Positions 46,787 to 60,392 of a DNA stretch of 64,000 nucleotides are shown here, one piece after another (position 1 is the first letter of the stretch; the number at the start of each line of letters is the position of its first letter). Origin of the DNA: Anastatus disparis (lineage: Eukaryota > Arthropoda > Insecta > Hymenoptera > Eupelmidae); contig JAFFSR010000281.1 of the NCBI GenBank assembly GCA_017163975.1, positions 1,550,001 through 1,614,000 on the forward strand, given 5' to 3'. A model generated the notes under the pieces. It worked only from the letters and a program-made list of their open reading frames with translations, searched no databases and had not been told where the DNA came from. The translations under genes and the position numbers were made by a program.

Positions 46787-48129
46787 TCAACAATTTGTCT
46801 TAATTATTTGGTTTGATTGCTCAATATACCAATCGGGTAAAAATGAGAATTCTGATGAGCTTGGCAATATTTGTAGTTCAATCTTATTATTAATTTCGTA
46901 TTCAAACTTATATATACACTTATTGTAATCTTCAGTAACAACAGTCTTAATGTGATCTAAAAATGAGTTACAAAAATTCATACTTTCTGATGCATTCCAG
47001 GAATCCTAAAATCAATATTCAATAAAAAGATATATTTTGCAACATTTAAAATAGAAACATACAAAAAATAACTTTTTTTATTATGCTTTAGTCAAATATT
47101 AATTTACCTTGCAAGTTTTAGGTATATCAGAAATCTTTAGGTTTTCCAATTCAAATATTATTCCAGCTTTAGTTCGATTACCACATACAATATTTTCAAT
47201 GCCAACTAAAAAACTTTGACACCACCATTTCAAAAGTTTTTTCCTATAATTATAATTATCAACTTTCCAACTGGTTTTTATAGGTCTGTTTGTTTTTAAT
47301 TCTACAAATTTTAAGTTTTTCCAATCAACTGGTTCTCTCACAACCCCTTTAGAATCAACACCATCCATTTCTGCTCCATAAAGCAATGAATTTCTTCCTA
47401 ATTTTGACATAAAAAGACAGCAAAATTCCTCAGCTTCATTAACTGGTTTGCTTGTATCAGGTAGAATATAAGGAGAATCTTTAAAACAAAAAAGTGCATT
47501 TATTATTTAAAATCACAACAAAAAAAATCATAATTTTACCTGAAAGCACAAATTGTTCAAATTTAAACCCCCAAGACATAAACTGCAGATCTCTTTCAGA
47601 CATATTATTAAATTTTTGTTTTTGTTCTTCATTGTCAAATGCACATAAGTATATTGTTCCATGAAATTTTGCAGCACATATAATCCAACCTTCCTTATCC
47701 TCATAAGGAGTGATACAAATTTTAGTTATTAATCCTCGAAAACAAACAAATTCTGGTCTAAGCCTGTAAAATATTTTATAGGGTCTAAAAAATTGATAAA
47801 AGAAGAAAGAAATTAAAACAAGTATTAAAATTTAACCATCTCTTTAGTTCAGGATGAGCTTTTATTTTTTGGTGATTATCAATTATCCATCTCAATATGT
47901 GATCAATTTTTTCATTTAAATTTGTTGGTTTTCGTATAACTAAATCAATCCCTTCGTTTAAATTAAATTTAACCTTTTTATCAATTACATTGTTAGAAAA
48001 ATATTTTAATTGTGACAAATCTGGTGAATATTCTCTTTCTTTTCCATTTAAACTAAAATAACCTACAACTTCGGGCCTATTGAATGATGGAAAAGGTTTA
48101 CTTTTGTATTGTTCAATTGTAAAGCTCAT
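46787..48129 (-). CDS. DXO: DXO/Rai1 family decapping and 5'-3' exoribonuclease
   Basis: Four exons give 368 aa in frame: 47837-48129, 47540-47763, 47108-47478, 46787-47005. Active-site motifs of the family are visible: GAEMDG (metal-binding Glu and Asp), FVELKTNRPI (the E-x-K motif), and WWCQSFLVGIENIVCGNR. The N-terminus has the PEVVGYFSLNGKEREYSPDL block expected for Dom3Z/Rai1. The enzyme removes incomplete or NAD caps and degrades the RNA from the 5' end, acting in RNA quality control. The start is fixed by a stop upstream. It is convergent with PDRG1, with 108 bp between stop codons. Confidence 0.9.
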
Positions 48130-49603
48130 TGTTACTTATATTATTTATCACAGACAATCACTGAAATAATCATCACATGTTTGCTTTTGTATGCAAAATA
48201 TAAAAACCACAAAACCGCGATAAACTTAAAAGTGCTTAAGGTAAGGTTAGTATTTTGAGAAACGTTCACCACGTGCGCGCGCATACAAAACTGGGGGAAC
48301 TATTCGTTAATTCGTAATTCGTGAACGCCTTTACTACTTTGTACTGTACCTTATATATGTGCGTGTATACATATACGCGTATACATATCACGGTGGTAAA
48401 AAAACCTGTCTACAATTTAATGAAACGTGGATATTCTAAGAAAAAACTAAATCTTGGAATTGTGCATTAATTCGGTGCTACTGTAATGATATATCAAATA
48501 TTATTTTTTTATTATTAAATAAATAATAATAAAAAGATAATGTACTAAATTAATTTTTTTATTTAATAAATTATCAGTCGATGAACGCAATTGTCTTTCT
48601 AAAAAGAAAAAGGATACTGTAATTCTTATATTCATCAGATAATTTGAAAATTTTAATAAAATTTATTGCTATTAATAAATAGTTATTTAACTAAAGAAAA
48701 TAATTTTTGAATCAATGACTCTTTTAATTCTTGTTTTTTATCACTATAATTGTTACTGCGCTGTTTTAAAAGCTGCAGTCTGTAAAAAAATGTATGTAAA
48801 AAGTAGTTTTTAAAGAAAAAAGCACTTACCTTAATGTTATAGCTTCATTATAGAAATATTTTTTATTGCTTCAAGTAAAAAATTCCATTTACAAGATTCC
48901 TTTGAAAAATAAAGTTTTATTTAAAATTAAATGAAAAATATTAAATTCAAAAGGATTATAATAAATGAATCATTAAATAATAACTAAATATTAGATCAAA
49001 CAAAGATAAAGAATAGAAATCCATCGTAATAAGTAAATAATATTATAATAATTAATTTCAAATTATGCAAGTACATTATTTCTTATAAAAAGAAATAAAA
49101 AAAAACAGAAACATAAAAATTTTTCTCATTCCCCATCAGTAAAGTAGAAAAAAAGAAACCTGAATAAAATCTTCCTCGCTCAAGAATGGCGATGCACCAA
49201 TTGGGGATGCGAATGCAGCACACGCATTCAATGCGCTTCTTTCAACGAACGAGACTCTTCACGCAAGATATTTATATATCAATGGATGTATACCTATATA
49301 CATGGGTTTGATATATTTTTTTCACCATGTAGGTGTTACACTCTACGTTGTCGTCCTTGGATGGTACAAGGGGTGTGTCTCCTGGGCGCACCCTTAACGG
49401 AAATTAGAATTACGTGTTCTTATATGGTCAGTCTAGCATCACTGCTACTTTGTTTGCCACTGTTGTACTTCTCTGCACACCTTGTACTGGCCAAGTTTAG
49501 AATAATTTAAGAGGAGAAAGAAAAAACAAACTGTTTGATATATTATGCAAAGAAATTTATTTAATTAAGTTAAATTACTATTAAGATAATCTTCCTCTAT
49601 TAA
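48130..49603. other. Divergent intergenic region between DXO and CIB2
   Basis: The first 250 bp have TATATATGTGCGTGTATACATA repeats and a CACGTGCGCGCG block and probably hold the DXO promoter. A minus-strand fragment (48683-48779, reading LKQRSNNYSDKKQELKESL before a stop) has an acceptor and looks like a last exon, but its upstream exons cannot be joined in frame. The rest is AT-rich, with the CIB2 leader to the right. Confidence 0.4.
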
Positions 49604-52395
49604 ATGGGGAATAAAGTTGTAACATTTTCCGAAGAACAGCTTGAAGATTATCAAGACTGTACATATTTTACGAGAAAAGAAATTTTGAGGTATACCAATT
49701 TAGTGAATAAAGATTAACTATTAAACGAATATTTCATAGACAAATTAATAATTTTTTTTTTAATTATTATGTATGTAAATGTTAAAAAAAATTAGACTTC
49801 ATAAACGCTTCCGAGAAATGGCCGATCCAGGTATGGTTCCACGCAGTATGACAGCACACGAAGCATCAAATTTACGTTTGCCATTGGATTATTTAGCAAG
49901 AATACCAGAATTAAAGGTGCTTTTTTTATAATAATTAAATTATTGTCAAAGCACTAAATAAAAACTACACATGCATGAAACTATTTTTTATGTTTATATA
50001 TTTAAAAATTATTTTTATGATTTCTATAGATATTGTTAAATTAATTTGTAAATATTTTTTGTATACTTTTTTTACAAAGTGATTATATTATACATCTAAT
50101 TAAGTGAAATGTCATTATTTTAAATAAATGTTTACACAAAATAAATTGCTTAAATTTTTATTCGATTTTTATTTTAAACATATTGCAAACCAAATACACT
50201 GTAATAAATTACTTTCACGATTAAAAAACCAAGTTATATAAAACATTTTCATAAAAATCATTACGAATAAGATAAAAGCCATTACCATACGAGATCTTAA
50301 GATTCAAAGAATTTTTCCATCAGACTGTACACATAAGTTTCTCATTCGTACTTACGTGTGCCTATGGTGCTCCACCAAAAACAACACAATTAAAAAATGT
50401 GACTGCGTACATTTTCTTTTTTTAAATCTGGTTTTTATATTATTTTAAATTATTGTCCATATTTTTTAAACAAATCCTACGTAAACATTCAACGAACACG
50501 TATCAAAATACTTAACATATATTTATGTTAGGGATATACATTATAAGTTTTATAAAAAAAAAGAATCGATTTCAATGACAATCATTTTAAATTTCGTTAC
50601 TTTTATTGCTTAATATTTGTACTGTAGAATAACAATTTACAGAAATCGCAGTAAATAATTAATTTTAATACATATAATTGTAAACGTAAGTTTTGTTTCG
50701 TAAATTATTATTTTTTTTTTAGAAAGTAAAAACTTATATTAAAAAAACAACAGGTGGATATTTATAGCCGTATTATTAACATAATTTGCTCTAAGAATAA
50801 TTTGCGTTTCCATTAAAATACTTGTAAAAAGATTAATTTTTATCGAAAAATATTATCGTTACGTGTAATTTTCGAACGTTTTTTTTTTCAAATTTTAACC
50901 TTATTACAAAACCCATCGATACGTTATTATTTAATCAATATTACTTTTATGGACGTATATTAAATATTTTTACTTAAAAAAATTAATTCTGAAATAAATG
51001 ATATACCTAATATTATATTAACCGTAAGAATGAAATAAAACTTGAAATGAATAAATTAAAGAAAACGTCTCACTATATACGCATATGAAAGTATTACATT
51101 GATCGTTGTTATTATTGTAACGGTTGTAAGATTGATGAATTCACAAGAAATCGTAATACGTTAGACTGGCTTTTTTTAAAAATTATTATAGCATAGCTCA
51201 TCTAAATTACACATGATGTATTTGTACAAGAATGCGTATAGAATACACGTTAGGTTTATTAAAAAATATTTCATCAATGTTTCACACGATTGTAATTAAG
51301 CAAAAAATAAAAGATACATTGAACGATGTATTATAAATTCAGCATTGAAGAATATAAATTCAAACGCGTATTATGTCAAAATTGTATAAATTTAATTAAT
51401 TTTTCAGCTATTTCAATGTTATTGTAGTAATCAAGCCAAATTGGTTATCTTTTGAAATAAAATGAAATTAAAATTTACAAAATCGTGATTCTAATTATTT
51501 CTTTTCAAATCGAAAAGGCTTCAGCATGGCTAAATTAGTATAATTATCAAATTATCTCGATGTTTTCTAAATTATAATTTGTCTGATTTTTTAGTTTCTT
51601 CAAATAAAATATTATACTTTACTTTTCAATATTCTCATACTAAAGTTTTTGAAATATTTTCCCTTTTAAATGATAAACATCTAAAAAATCAGGGACAAAG
51701 TGGGATACAAGCTCAACATCCCTTTATAATCTTTTTTTTAACGAACCTTTCTGTCATAGACAGGTAGAAAAACGAAAAACTTAGAAAGCAAAAGAAGAAT
51801 GTCATTAATCTTTTATTTATCCTGAAAATGAATTTAATGCAGGAAAATCCATTTCGTGAGCGCATAGGCCAAGTGTTTACGAAAAATTCATTGGACCCAG
51901 GTCAATCATGCGAGGATGGTATATGCTTCGAAGATTTTCTCGAAATGATGTCCGTATTCTCGGAGCATGCCCCGCGTGATCTTAAAGTCTTCTACGCCTT
52001 CAAAATTTACGGTACATATATACATTCACATTTATCTTCTTCCACGTATATAAAATTTAAAAAAAAGAATATACGTTTATTGTGTAAGAGAATGTAACGG
52101 TTTTTTTCAAATTTTTTTTTGTTTTAATGTTTAACCGAAATGAAAAACAAATCCTTTCTATATATATTTATTTTTAGATTTTGACGAGGATGGTTTGATA
52201 GGTTTGAACGATTTGGAATATACGTGTCGTCAATTGGTACGCGGTGGTTTAACCGACGAAGAAATTGCAACGGTATGTCAAAAAGTACTTGAGGAAAGCG
52301 ACATCGATGGCGACGGTGCTCTATCCTATTTAGAATTCGAGCACGTCATTACTAGGGCCGCTGACTTTTTGTCTACCTTTCACATACGCATCTAA
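49604..52395 (+). CDS. CIB2: Calcium and integrin-binding protein 2/3
   Basis: Four exons give 197 aa in frame: 49604-49689, 49796-49916, 51843-52011, 52178-52395. The N-terminus MGNKVVTFSEEQLEDYQDCT is the family myristoylation start. ENPFRERI and the end DFLSTFHIRI are almost invariant in CIB2/CIB3. Two complete EF-hands bind calcium or magnesium: DFDEDGLIGLND (loop 3) and DIDGDGALSYLE (loop 4); the earlier hands are degenerate. An insertion of about 10 residues relative to vertebrate CIB2 lies around ADPGMVPRSMTAHE. CIB2/3 are auxiliary subunits of TMC mechanotransduction channels in animals. Intron 2 is 1.9 kb, AT-rich, and otherwise empty. Confidence 0.95.
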
Positions 52396-52618
52396 AAGAG
52401 AAAAATAAAAGAAAGAAAAGAAAAAAAAGAGAAAAAGAAATTCTTAAGGCTTTTTCTTTACTACCTGCACCAAGTTCTATATAATCATTTCAAATGACTT
52501 GTAGAAAGTATAGTACCAATATACATAAATTTCTCAATAAGCCCATATATTATAAAATATCTTAAATGTCATTCGGGACCATCATTGCACACAATTGTTC
52601 GTTATATTAAAAAAAAAG

Positions 52619-52675
<57 letters not shown>

Positions 52676-55600
52676 TAGCTATAAAGTTCCAATATGTAGG
52701 GTTAACAGTGAAATTTTCTTATGCTCTTTCTCTATAATAAAAGAAAAGTAAAAAAAAAAGAAGAAGGTAAAAAGGTGGATGCTGTATTAATGTGAAGTTT
52801 GAAAACGTTCTCCCCGTGTATATACCTTGTCTCCCTTATACTATTATATACCTTTTCTCTCTTTCTCCTTTCTTTCGCCTCTTGCTACATTCGATTTGCG
52901 AATCGTGCGATGCTTTCAAGGTTAAGGGGAGAGAAAAGAGCTATAAGGTCTCATCTCTTTTTCTGACCCCTCTGACCCTTATAATAGTTACATGAACGAT
53001 ACAATAAACCATATATATGAAAAAGTAGATTTTTAAGTTGTAATTACCAGATATGAAAATAGAAAATTTCCGGTAGAAAGAATAAAATATAAGTATATAG
53101 ACGTGTTATACACACATACATAAAAATGTTTGAAACGGTCTCCCTTCTTTTCTCTGAAAAATCTTATTCTAAGAGAGAAGAGTGAGCAAGAGAGAGAGAG
53201 AAAGAAAGTCAGATCAAAGTAAAGGAGCAAAAGGCAAGTTTAAGAGGAGGCGAGTGAGTATCTAAGCGAGTCTTTCCAACACACGCTGTTTCTTCCAAGG
53301 CCAGCAAGTTTTGCTTGACCAGCTCTCTCTCGCTCTCCTCCCTCGCTCGCGCGCTCTTTATACGCGATCGTTCGTTTGCTTATATATACTCGCTCCTTTT
53401 TAACGTTTTCGTTTCTCTCTTCTCTTCTCTGAGACTCGCGCCCTCCTCAGACAAAACATTCCGTCTTATATAGACTTTTCTCTCTCACTCTCTCTTACAC
53501 ACCTTTTTAAAAACGTGTAGTATATATTCCTTCTCTCGTATATACCTTCTTCTCTTCTTCTTTTTATTCTTCTTATTCTCTTCGTTATACTGGCTTCTCT
53601 CTACCTTCTTTACTTGCTAAGACATCCTCCCTAAAGGCAATACCTACCTATATACATAAACGAGAAAGAGAAAACGAAATAGAAAAAGAGAGAAGGAGAT
53701 TGGAGTAAAAGCGTGGGCGTATATATAAGCGAACGTTCTCCAAAGTACGTTCTCACCACACGATACTGGTTCTCTCTCTCTCTCTCTCTCTGTGCTTCCA
53801 ATCTGAGTATATAACATTTGCATATATACCTTTTGCGTATACGTGGCGAATTTTACTCAAACGAGAATGTATGAGTATTACTTTTTCCAGAAGGGGACCA
53901 GCCAGAAAGTCTCATCATTCTTTCTTTCTTTTTTTCTTTCTCTCATTTTTTTTACTTTTTTTTAAGAGAGCGAGAAGAAGAAAAAGAGAATGTGTAGCTA
54001 CGAGGCATACATTTTTCGGGTATATAAGAAGGAGAACGAAAAGAAGTTGAACGTGTGCTAAAACGTTGAAGTAGAAGAAGAAGAAGAGAAGCAGAGAAGA
54101 GAAGAAGAAGGAAGGGTTCGGTCGCGGTGGCCAACGGAATGTTGCTTGACCAGCCACAGGGATATCCCCCGCCTCCTTCTTCTTCTTTTTTTTCTCTCTT
54201 TTTATATATACCTATATATATACACGTGCTGTGTATGCTGAAGTATTAAGGAACGCCGACGCCAGGTTTTTTTTAAGAGATCCCCCAAAGTGCCTTTAAC
54301 CAATGTTATATAGGGTGCCCTCCCAAACAACTTAAATATATTCTTCTTCTTCTTCTCTCTTACGTATGCTTTATAATCGTATTCTTCTCATCTCTTACTC
54401 TTTTACCTGTGTGTAGAGACCAACTATATATATACATGTATAAGAGAGATGAGAAATAAAAGCTATACAAGGCTCGCTTCTGGAGCTCCCTGATGCTTGC
54501 TTTGCTTTGCCTTGCCTGCTTGCTACATAGGCCACGTCGACATACTACAGCCATTTTACAGCCTCCGCAATCTTATAACTTCTTTCATTCTTTTATTTCA
54601 CTTATTTTTTTTTCTCTTATTTATTTTATTTTATCTCTTACGTTTTCTTTTTTTTCTCTCTTTTTTTTTTGCTTTATTTTACTTTGGAGTATAGATCTGG
54701 ATTGGCGAACTTGATTTTCCATTAAGAGATTAAAAAAGAAGAAAAAAAGAAAAGAGAGGAAAGAAGTGAAGTTCATATATAGGATAGAAAGTCGAGCGGT
54801 ATAACCGATTTATAACACGCGCCGCGACTTTCTTTCCCGCGACATATATGTATATAACTAGAACTTTTATTCCTTTACATCCAGTTCATTGGTATTATAA
54901 GAGAAAAAGGTAGGGGGTTGGTTATATGGTGTATATATATAAAAGCAGTATTATATCTGCATAACCGGTAATTCGGGCTTCATTGCGCTCGCTTATAATA
55001 TTCTTATATATACCTTTGTTTTTCCTCTTTTTTCTTCTTCATTTTCAACTCGACATAATTCTACAATAACTCCCTCGAAATTATCCAAAGATGAGCTATA
55101 CGAGAATAGAATAGGACGATTTGCGTTATTACAATTCTCATTCGAAAAATCTTTCTCTATATTACTTATTAGATTTTTCATGCGAAGAAAAATTCTTATC
55201 GGATCTGTATGCTATGTGAACGATCGTTTTATCTCTTTCTTCTTCTTCTTCTTTCGGTTTTTTTTTAAGAGAGTCAGGTAAAGGTATATTACATTGTATA
55301 TACCATATACATATACAAGACGAAATGAGCGTAGGCGCAAGCACGGAGATGACATCATCGTCTCGCGCGCGCAAAATCGTGATCTTTTCTTCTTTTTTTT
55401 TTCCTCGATCGACTACTCCAAGGACTTTAACCTTTGTCATATAAGTCTCATCATGTATGTATGTATATAGTTAATACTTATATCTTTATATATACCAACA
55501 TCTCTTAATATTACGCACACGTGTATTTTCCGATTCTCGGAGACTTCAATTACAAGCTGGCTGCATGAGCGCGATTTCTTAAACACATATACACACACGC

Positions 55601-58091
55601 ACCAGAAAATAAGAAGAACGGAGAAGGTAAAGACAAAAAAAAAATAGGGAAGAAATGAAAAAAGAAAAAAATATATAAAGGGTCTCTCCCTTTTCGTATA
55701 TAGTTATACGTATACCTACGTTGAAGAAACAAGGGGAGCAAGAAGAGCTTGCCGTTTCTTTTGGATATTAGGTATAATAATTTTGTGTCAGTTGTACAAA
55801 AGTTACGCGAATAGTACGTAGTAAAAACTAAACTAATTTTTTAATTTTTATTAGTTTTTTAATTATCTTCAAATTAAAGCGTTGGGAAAAGGGTCAGATT
55901 TTTAATAATAAATCCAGTTACCGAAAAAGCTATTAGATGGATCAAACTCTTCAAAAACATCTTATTTCCTGTGCATCTTCTATATGAATTTGAATTCGAT
56001 TGGTAGAAAATACAATAAATGATTAGTAATTCAAATAATGCTGGTTTTTACTACTTTTTTTCAATGCTATAAATTCATCTCAACATATCTCATTTTATAG
56101 GCATTTTTATTAGTTGGAAAACGCGCTTATTTGCTTTGGTCTCCGTCTTATTCATTCACTTAATAAAGTGAAAAAAACTCAAACTTTTGGCTTTGTAAAT
56201 TTTTTCATACAATTTCCCGACGCCTGGGGCGATTACTCTTTTTTCAATTTAGAATGAATTTTTTTTATGACTCAGATTTTTTTTATTACCGGTTTCAATA
56301 TTTTTTACGTTTTGGCTTTTTTTGCCTCTCTTACCTGGTCTACAAAAGTTTCGTCGATGCTTCTCATCTGAAAAATATTACGAATGCATCTTTTCTCTCT
56401 CACGGCAGAGGTATACATATACATATAAGGTAACCCAAAAATAGGTACTATAGACAGGTGCGAGGCTTATATATACTATTTCCCCATGATTTCAATAGGG
56501 TATTCTGACCCGTTAACGGTTTCTCCATTGAAAAATTCAACACGAGGACACATACTATTAAAGAGAAAGAAAAGAAGAGAAAAAAAAGGAGAAGAACATA
56601 TATAAACCTTTTTTCTTTCATTGATTTAAAAGTATAAACTTTTCGTATTCTTTATGCGGATGATCCAAAAATTCATTATGCTTTTTTTTCGGGTATAGGA
56701 AACACTTTGTAATTTTTTTTAAGGTAGCACGGAACGAGGAAAGTTTTGAATTTCCACATTTTGCTTTGGTTCAATAATAAGGGAAACAACAAGAGAATAT
56801 ACAACAAATGCACGTTGTTTGTATAACAACGTGAGAGAGGCTTAAGCTAGCACATAAGCAAGGACGTCTTACATCCGCCGGAAATCCAAGGGCGTGCGAG
56901 TCTCCTTTTCTACTTAATATATATAGGTACATATATACACTATATAAATATAAAGTTGTATATAAAGTTTAGTTTGCAAAGAGCACGTAGACTTACATGA
57001 CAATCATATAAAATATCGAGCAATATATAGATACGATGTATATAGTTTTCTCTCTCTCTCTCTCGATATTTATAATACGGAGCTAAAAAGTTTTTTCGGA
57101 GCAAACGCGTTAAAAGAAACTCTGGTTTTAGAGACAAAAGATCCTCTCTCTTTCTCAGGTCATTGGATGTTCGTTGCGTATATATATATGTATATGTGTA
57201 TAAAACTAGTCGTTATATTACTGAGAGAAAGAAAGAGAAAGAAGCATATATCGCTCGTTGGAATGTGTTCCTTTTTTCCTTTTTGTATACGACGACACAC
57301 AGTGTAAATGTACACACATATAGCATAAGTAAGTGTATACGTGTGCATGCTTCTTTCTCTTCACGTTTATATACCTGGCGGCAAAGAAAGGTAGACCGAG
57401 AAAGAGAGAAAGAAGAAATACATATATATTCGTGTTGCAGGAGAAGAGAGCCTGGCTTATAATCCTCTTGCTTCTTCTTCTTCTTCTCTTTCTCAAAGTT
57501 TCTCTCTTGGAGCAGCAGCTCCCTTCTCTCTTTTTAAGAGCCGGAACAGGTATATAATATATATGTATATATATGCATAAAAGAGAGAAGGCTAAAGAGA
57601 GAGAGATGATAATATAACGAAGGAGGTTTTTTGAAAAACTCGTTTCTCTCGCTCTCTGACGTCAGGCGGACGATTTGAACTAACCAATGAGGAAGCCAAG
57701 ATTTCCCATTGTATTATATTTTTACAAAGTAGAGTGGGGGGAGTTATATAGCGAGCGAGTGTAAATGCTGTATAGACGCGAAAGGTGCGCGCAAAACCGA
57801 AAGAGTAGTGGTTTCCAATAGTAGTAGGCTCTCTCTCGCTCACTCGACTCGATCTCTTTTTCTTTCTACACTGTTATAGCCATCGCAGCCGGCAGCCAGA
57901 GGCCACGCCGTCAGTTTCTCAGTGAGTGAGCTAGTGTACGCGTCGCGGGGTTTTCTCTTTCCTTTATTTCTCTCTGTCTCTCTCACTTTTTCTTTCTCTC
58001 TCTCTCTCTCTCTTTTTTGCCTGCGTGAATCAGACGAGCAGGCGATGTATGTATTATATAGCAATATTGTATAGTAGTGAAATTTTTTAAT
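52396..58091. other. 5.7 kb low-complexity region, GA/CT- and TA-rich
   Basis: Long runs of CTCTCT, GAGAGA, TTCTTC and TATATA dominate, with short open frames that look like composition artefacts. A TATATACCTT motif recurs (about 52818, 52846, 53540, 53822, 55005). GAGA-type repeats are densest at 53380-53830 and 57030-58015. The region may be the regulatory and leader sequence of the small gene at 58092, or of a gene further away. No RNA gene is recognised. Confidence 0.5.
52620..52664. repeat. TA microsatellite after CIB2
   Basis: About 20 TA units lie in the 3' flank of CIB2 and pass into ACACACATATATA. Confidence 0.9.
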
Positions 58092-59732
58092 ATGATGGAT
58101 TACTATTTCACGAAAACAGTGGCTGATTTTATTTCATTTTTCCAAAATTACAGGTAAGAATTTTCATTTTATTTAACAATTAATTAACGTTTTTCTTAAA
58201 CAGTACGCGCCCACCTGTTGATTCTCATATGAGCAAGAGGGAGTCGCGTTGAAGCGTATTATACATATTTGCATGGCAACGCGGGCAAAATTTCGTGCAC
58301 AGTACTTTTTTTTATTTATGTTAACTTTATCTCTTTTATTTTATTGTTCTATATAAACGTTAACGTGGCGTTCACATACCGGTTTTTAGCTTCTCTTTTT
58401 TTTTTTCATTGTTCGAATGAACATCTGTATAGATATGAATTTGTATAGTTTAAAATATTTGTGATTTCATGCTGGTATACGCGTTTGTGTTTCTTATCTT
58501 TATTTTATTTTTTTTTTCATACACTTCACTGTTAACTGCTGATCAGAGTAAGGTCTTATCTTTTTTTCCCCCGTTTCTTCCGTCTCGTTCTATCTCGCAT
58601 CGTTTTTCAAAGCATAATCGCGCACGTGCTGCCTTGAAAAAAGTGTCTTTCTCTCTCTTATTCTTCTTCGCGTGTGTGTATATTGTGCACATGAGATTCT
58701 ACCGTTATTTCATGAATCTTATTTTTCCTTTTAGAATATCTACAAAGTTTAATCCCTTTGTCTTACTTCGAAATTCCGGTTTTCGTATTTAAAAATGTTG
58801 TTCCTGCATAAGAATTGATTTATACGGTAGGTTAGATATTTAATTCTGACATTAACAATATATGACGTAGAAACGGGTATGTAAAAGAAATAAAAACGTA
58901 TTCGAGAATTACAATAAAAAAAAACGACACATTGGGTGCGTAATAATTCTTTTTTAAAACCCGAGGAGACTTTCTCCCTCGAATGGCCGTCCGGTTGCGA
59001 AATTGAGCAATAGCGCGTATACAAGTCGAGAGTAAAGCCCGCGACTGGTCGACCTAGTAAAAATTTTATCCAAGGTTTCCGTGGCCTCGGCATCGACTGT
59101 AATTGGTTACCTTTGAGAATCTTTCTTTTTCTTTTAAATTTCATATACGTGCGAGTTTAAGTATTAAAGTTACGTTTGTAAGAATCTATCTTATTTCGAT
59201 CGAAAGAATAAAAGAGAAAAAAAGGAGAGAATTAAAAGATTGAAGCGCCTCGAGGCAATTGTCACGTGCCCCCTTTCCGATAAAAAAAAAGAACGATATT
59301 GCCAGCGTATTCAAAAAGGTAAATAGGTACGTAATCGTCGTGTCAATGAATCTATGGAGAGGACATGTAGGTGCCTCGTCCCAAGTACTTGAGCGTTCTA
59401 TCACTTTGATTCTCACGTTTTTATGAGTAATCGAATTTTATGTTCTTGAACATTATAAACTGCTGTTACAAATTTTTCAATTTTTTTTTTTTTTAATGTT
59501 CTTTTTATTTTACAGGTGGAACAAGTATATGTTTGAACACGAGAAACACTTCAAGATGCAAAATATTTACGAGGTCAAATGTTTTATGAATATTTTTGAA
59601 AAAAATATTTTTTTGGGAGAAGATTCTTGGCGCGGACATTTTCTTTGGTTATCTAGCTGTATGAGTTTTGTTGTACATCATAAAGCTAGGTTACCGGAGT
59701 TAAGCTCCTCGCCATATCAACAACCTATATAG
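58092..59732 (+). CDS. Small two-exon gene of unknown family, 92 aa
   Basis: Exon 1 (58092-58153) starts ATGATGGAT and ends in a consensus donor (AG|GTAAGA). Exon 2 (59516-59732) follows TTTTACAG, and the split codon AG|G makes Arg. The joined frame reads MMDYYFTKTVADFISFFQNY, R, WNKYMFEHEKHFKMQNIYE, a hydrophobic middle (WRGHFLWLSSCMSFVVHHKA), and a stop after SSPYQQPI. Composition is aromatic-rich and unlike the surrounding low-complexity DNA. No classical signal peptide is clear. I do not recognise the family. An upstream promoter in the 52-58 kb block and further 5' exons are possible. See the alternative terminal exon at 60393. Confidence 0.5.
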
Positions 59733-60392
59733 TTATTATCATCGTTATTATTCGTCGAAAAAAAAAAGAAAAAAATTTTTTCAACCACATGTACACGTTT
59801 TTGAGATTACCCACGCATGATTAATCATTGGTACTTCCGTATCTTTGTGTCGACTTCGCTTACAACTTTAGTCTGATTGTTGGAGAACCGAACACATATA
59901 CATTTATAAGCATTTATTTCTTGGAATTTGAAAAAAAAATTATGTATTCTGCGCTTAGCGTACACCGCGTTTTAAAACCGCGACGACAACACACTCGTGC
60001 GTGATTCACGTACTTAGCAAGTGTGTGTATTTTTACTTATTGAAAATGTAATGTTAACTGAAACTTTCAACGTTTACATTTTAATGACGAAATTTTTGTA
60101 TTAATTTACATATTCGAAATTATTTTACTAAATAATGTTACAATGTATTACTTTTTTCATTAAATTTTTCTGTTAAATTAAACAATCTGATGTAATAATT
60201 TGTAAAAAAATCGTAAAATTTATTTGTCAATTATTTTGTAATTTATTATATATTTATTCAAATGTTATTAAAAAAGAAATGAAAATTTATTTCCTTTGTT
60301 AAATGTAATGCTAATTACAATTAAAATAAATGGTTTTATTAAGCTCTCACTTTTAAGAACGTCTTAGCGTCAATAATAAGCGACGTTTTCAG
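59733..60392. other. Intronic or 3' flanking AT-rich DNA
   Basis: This lies between the two possible terminal exons. It has A/T runs and a short GC-richer block near 59950-60010 (CCGCGACGACAACACACTCG). Nothing else is recognised. Confidence 0.4.

Noticed and set aside
48683..48779. Minus-strand last-exon-like frame next to DXO, with possible upstream pieces at 48830-48880 and 49140-49270
   Set aside because: The last two pieces join in frame, but no phase-compatible first exon or start codon could be found. The 49140-49270 piece meets a stop in the needed frame, so I did not call a gene.
54138..54300. ATG frame reading MLLDQPQGYPPPPSSSS
   Set aside because: It soon runs into TTTTCTCT and TATATA repeats with no conserved domain; the start looks gene-like but nothing supports it.
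53915..58064. Many short open frames on both strands rich in F, S, R, E and Y
   Set aside because: They follow the GA/CT/TA repeats, have no splice logic or family motifs, and overlap each other on both strands.
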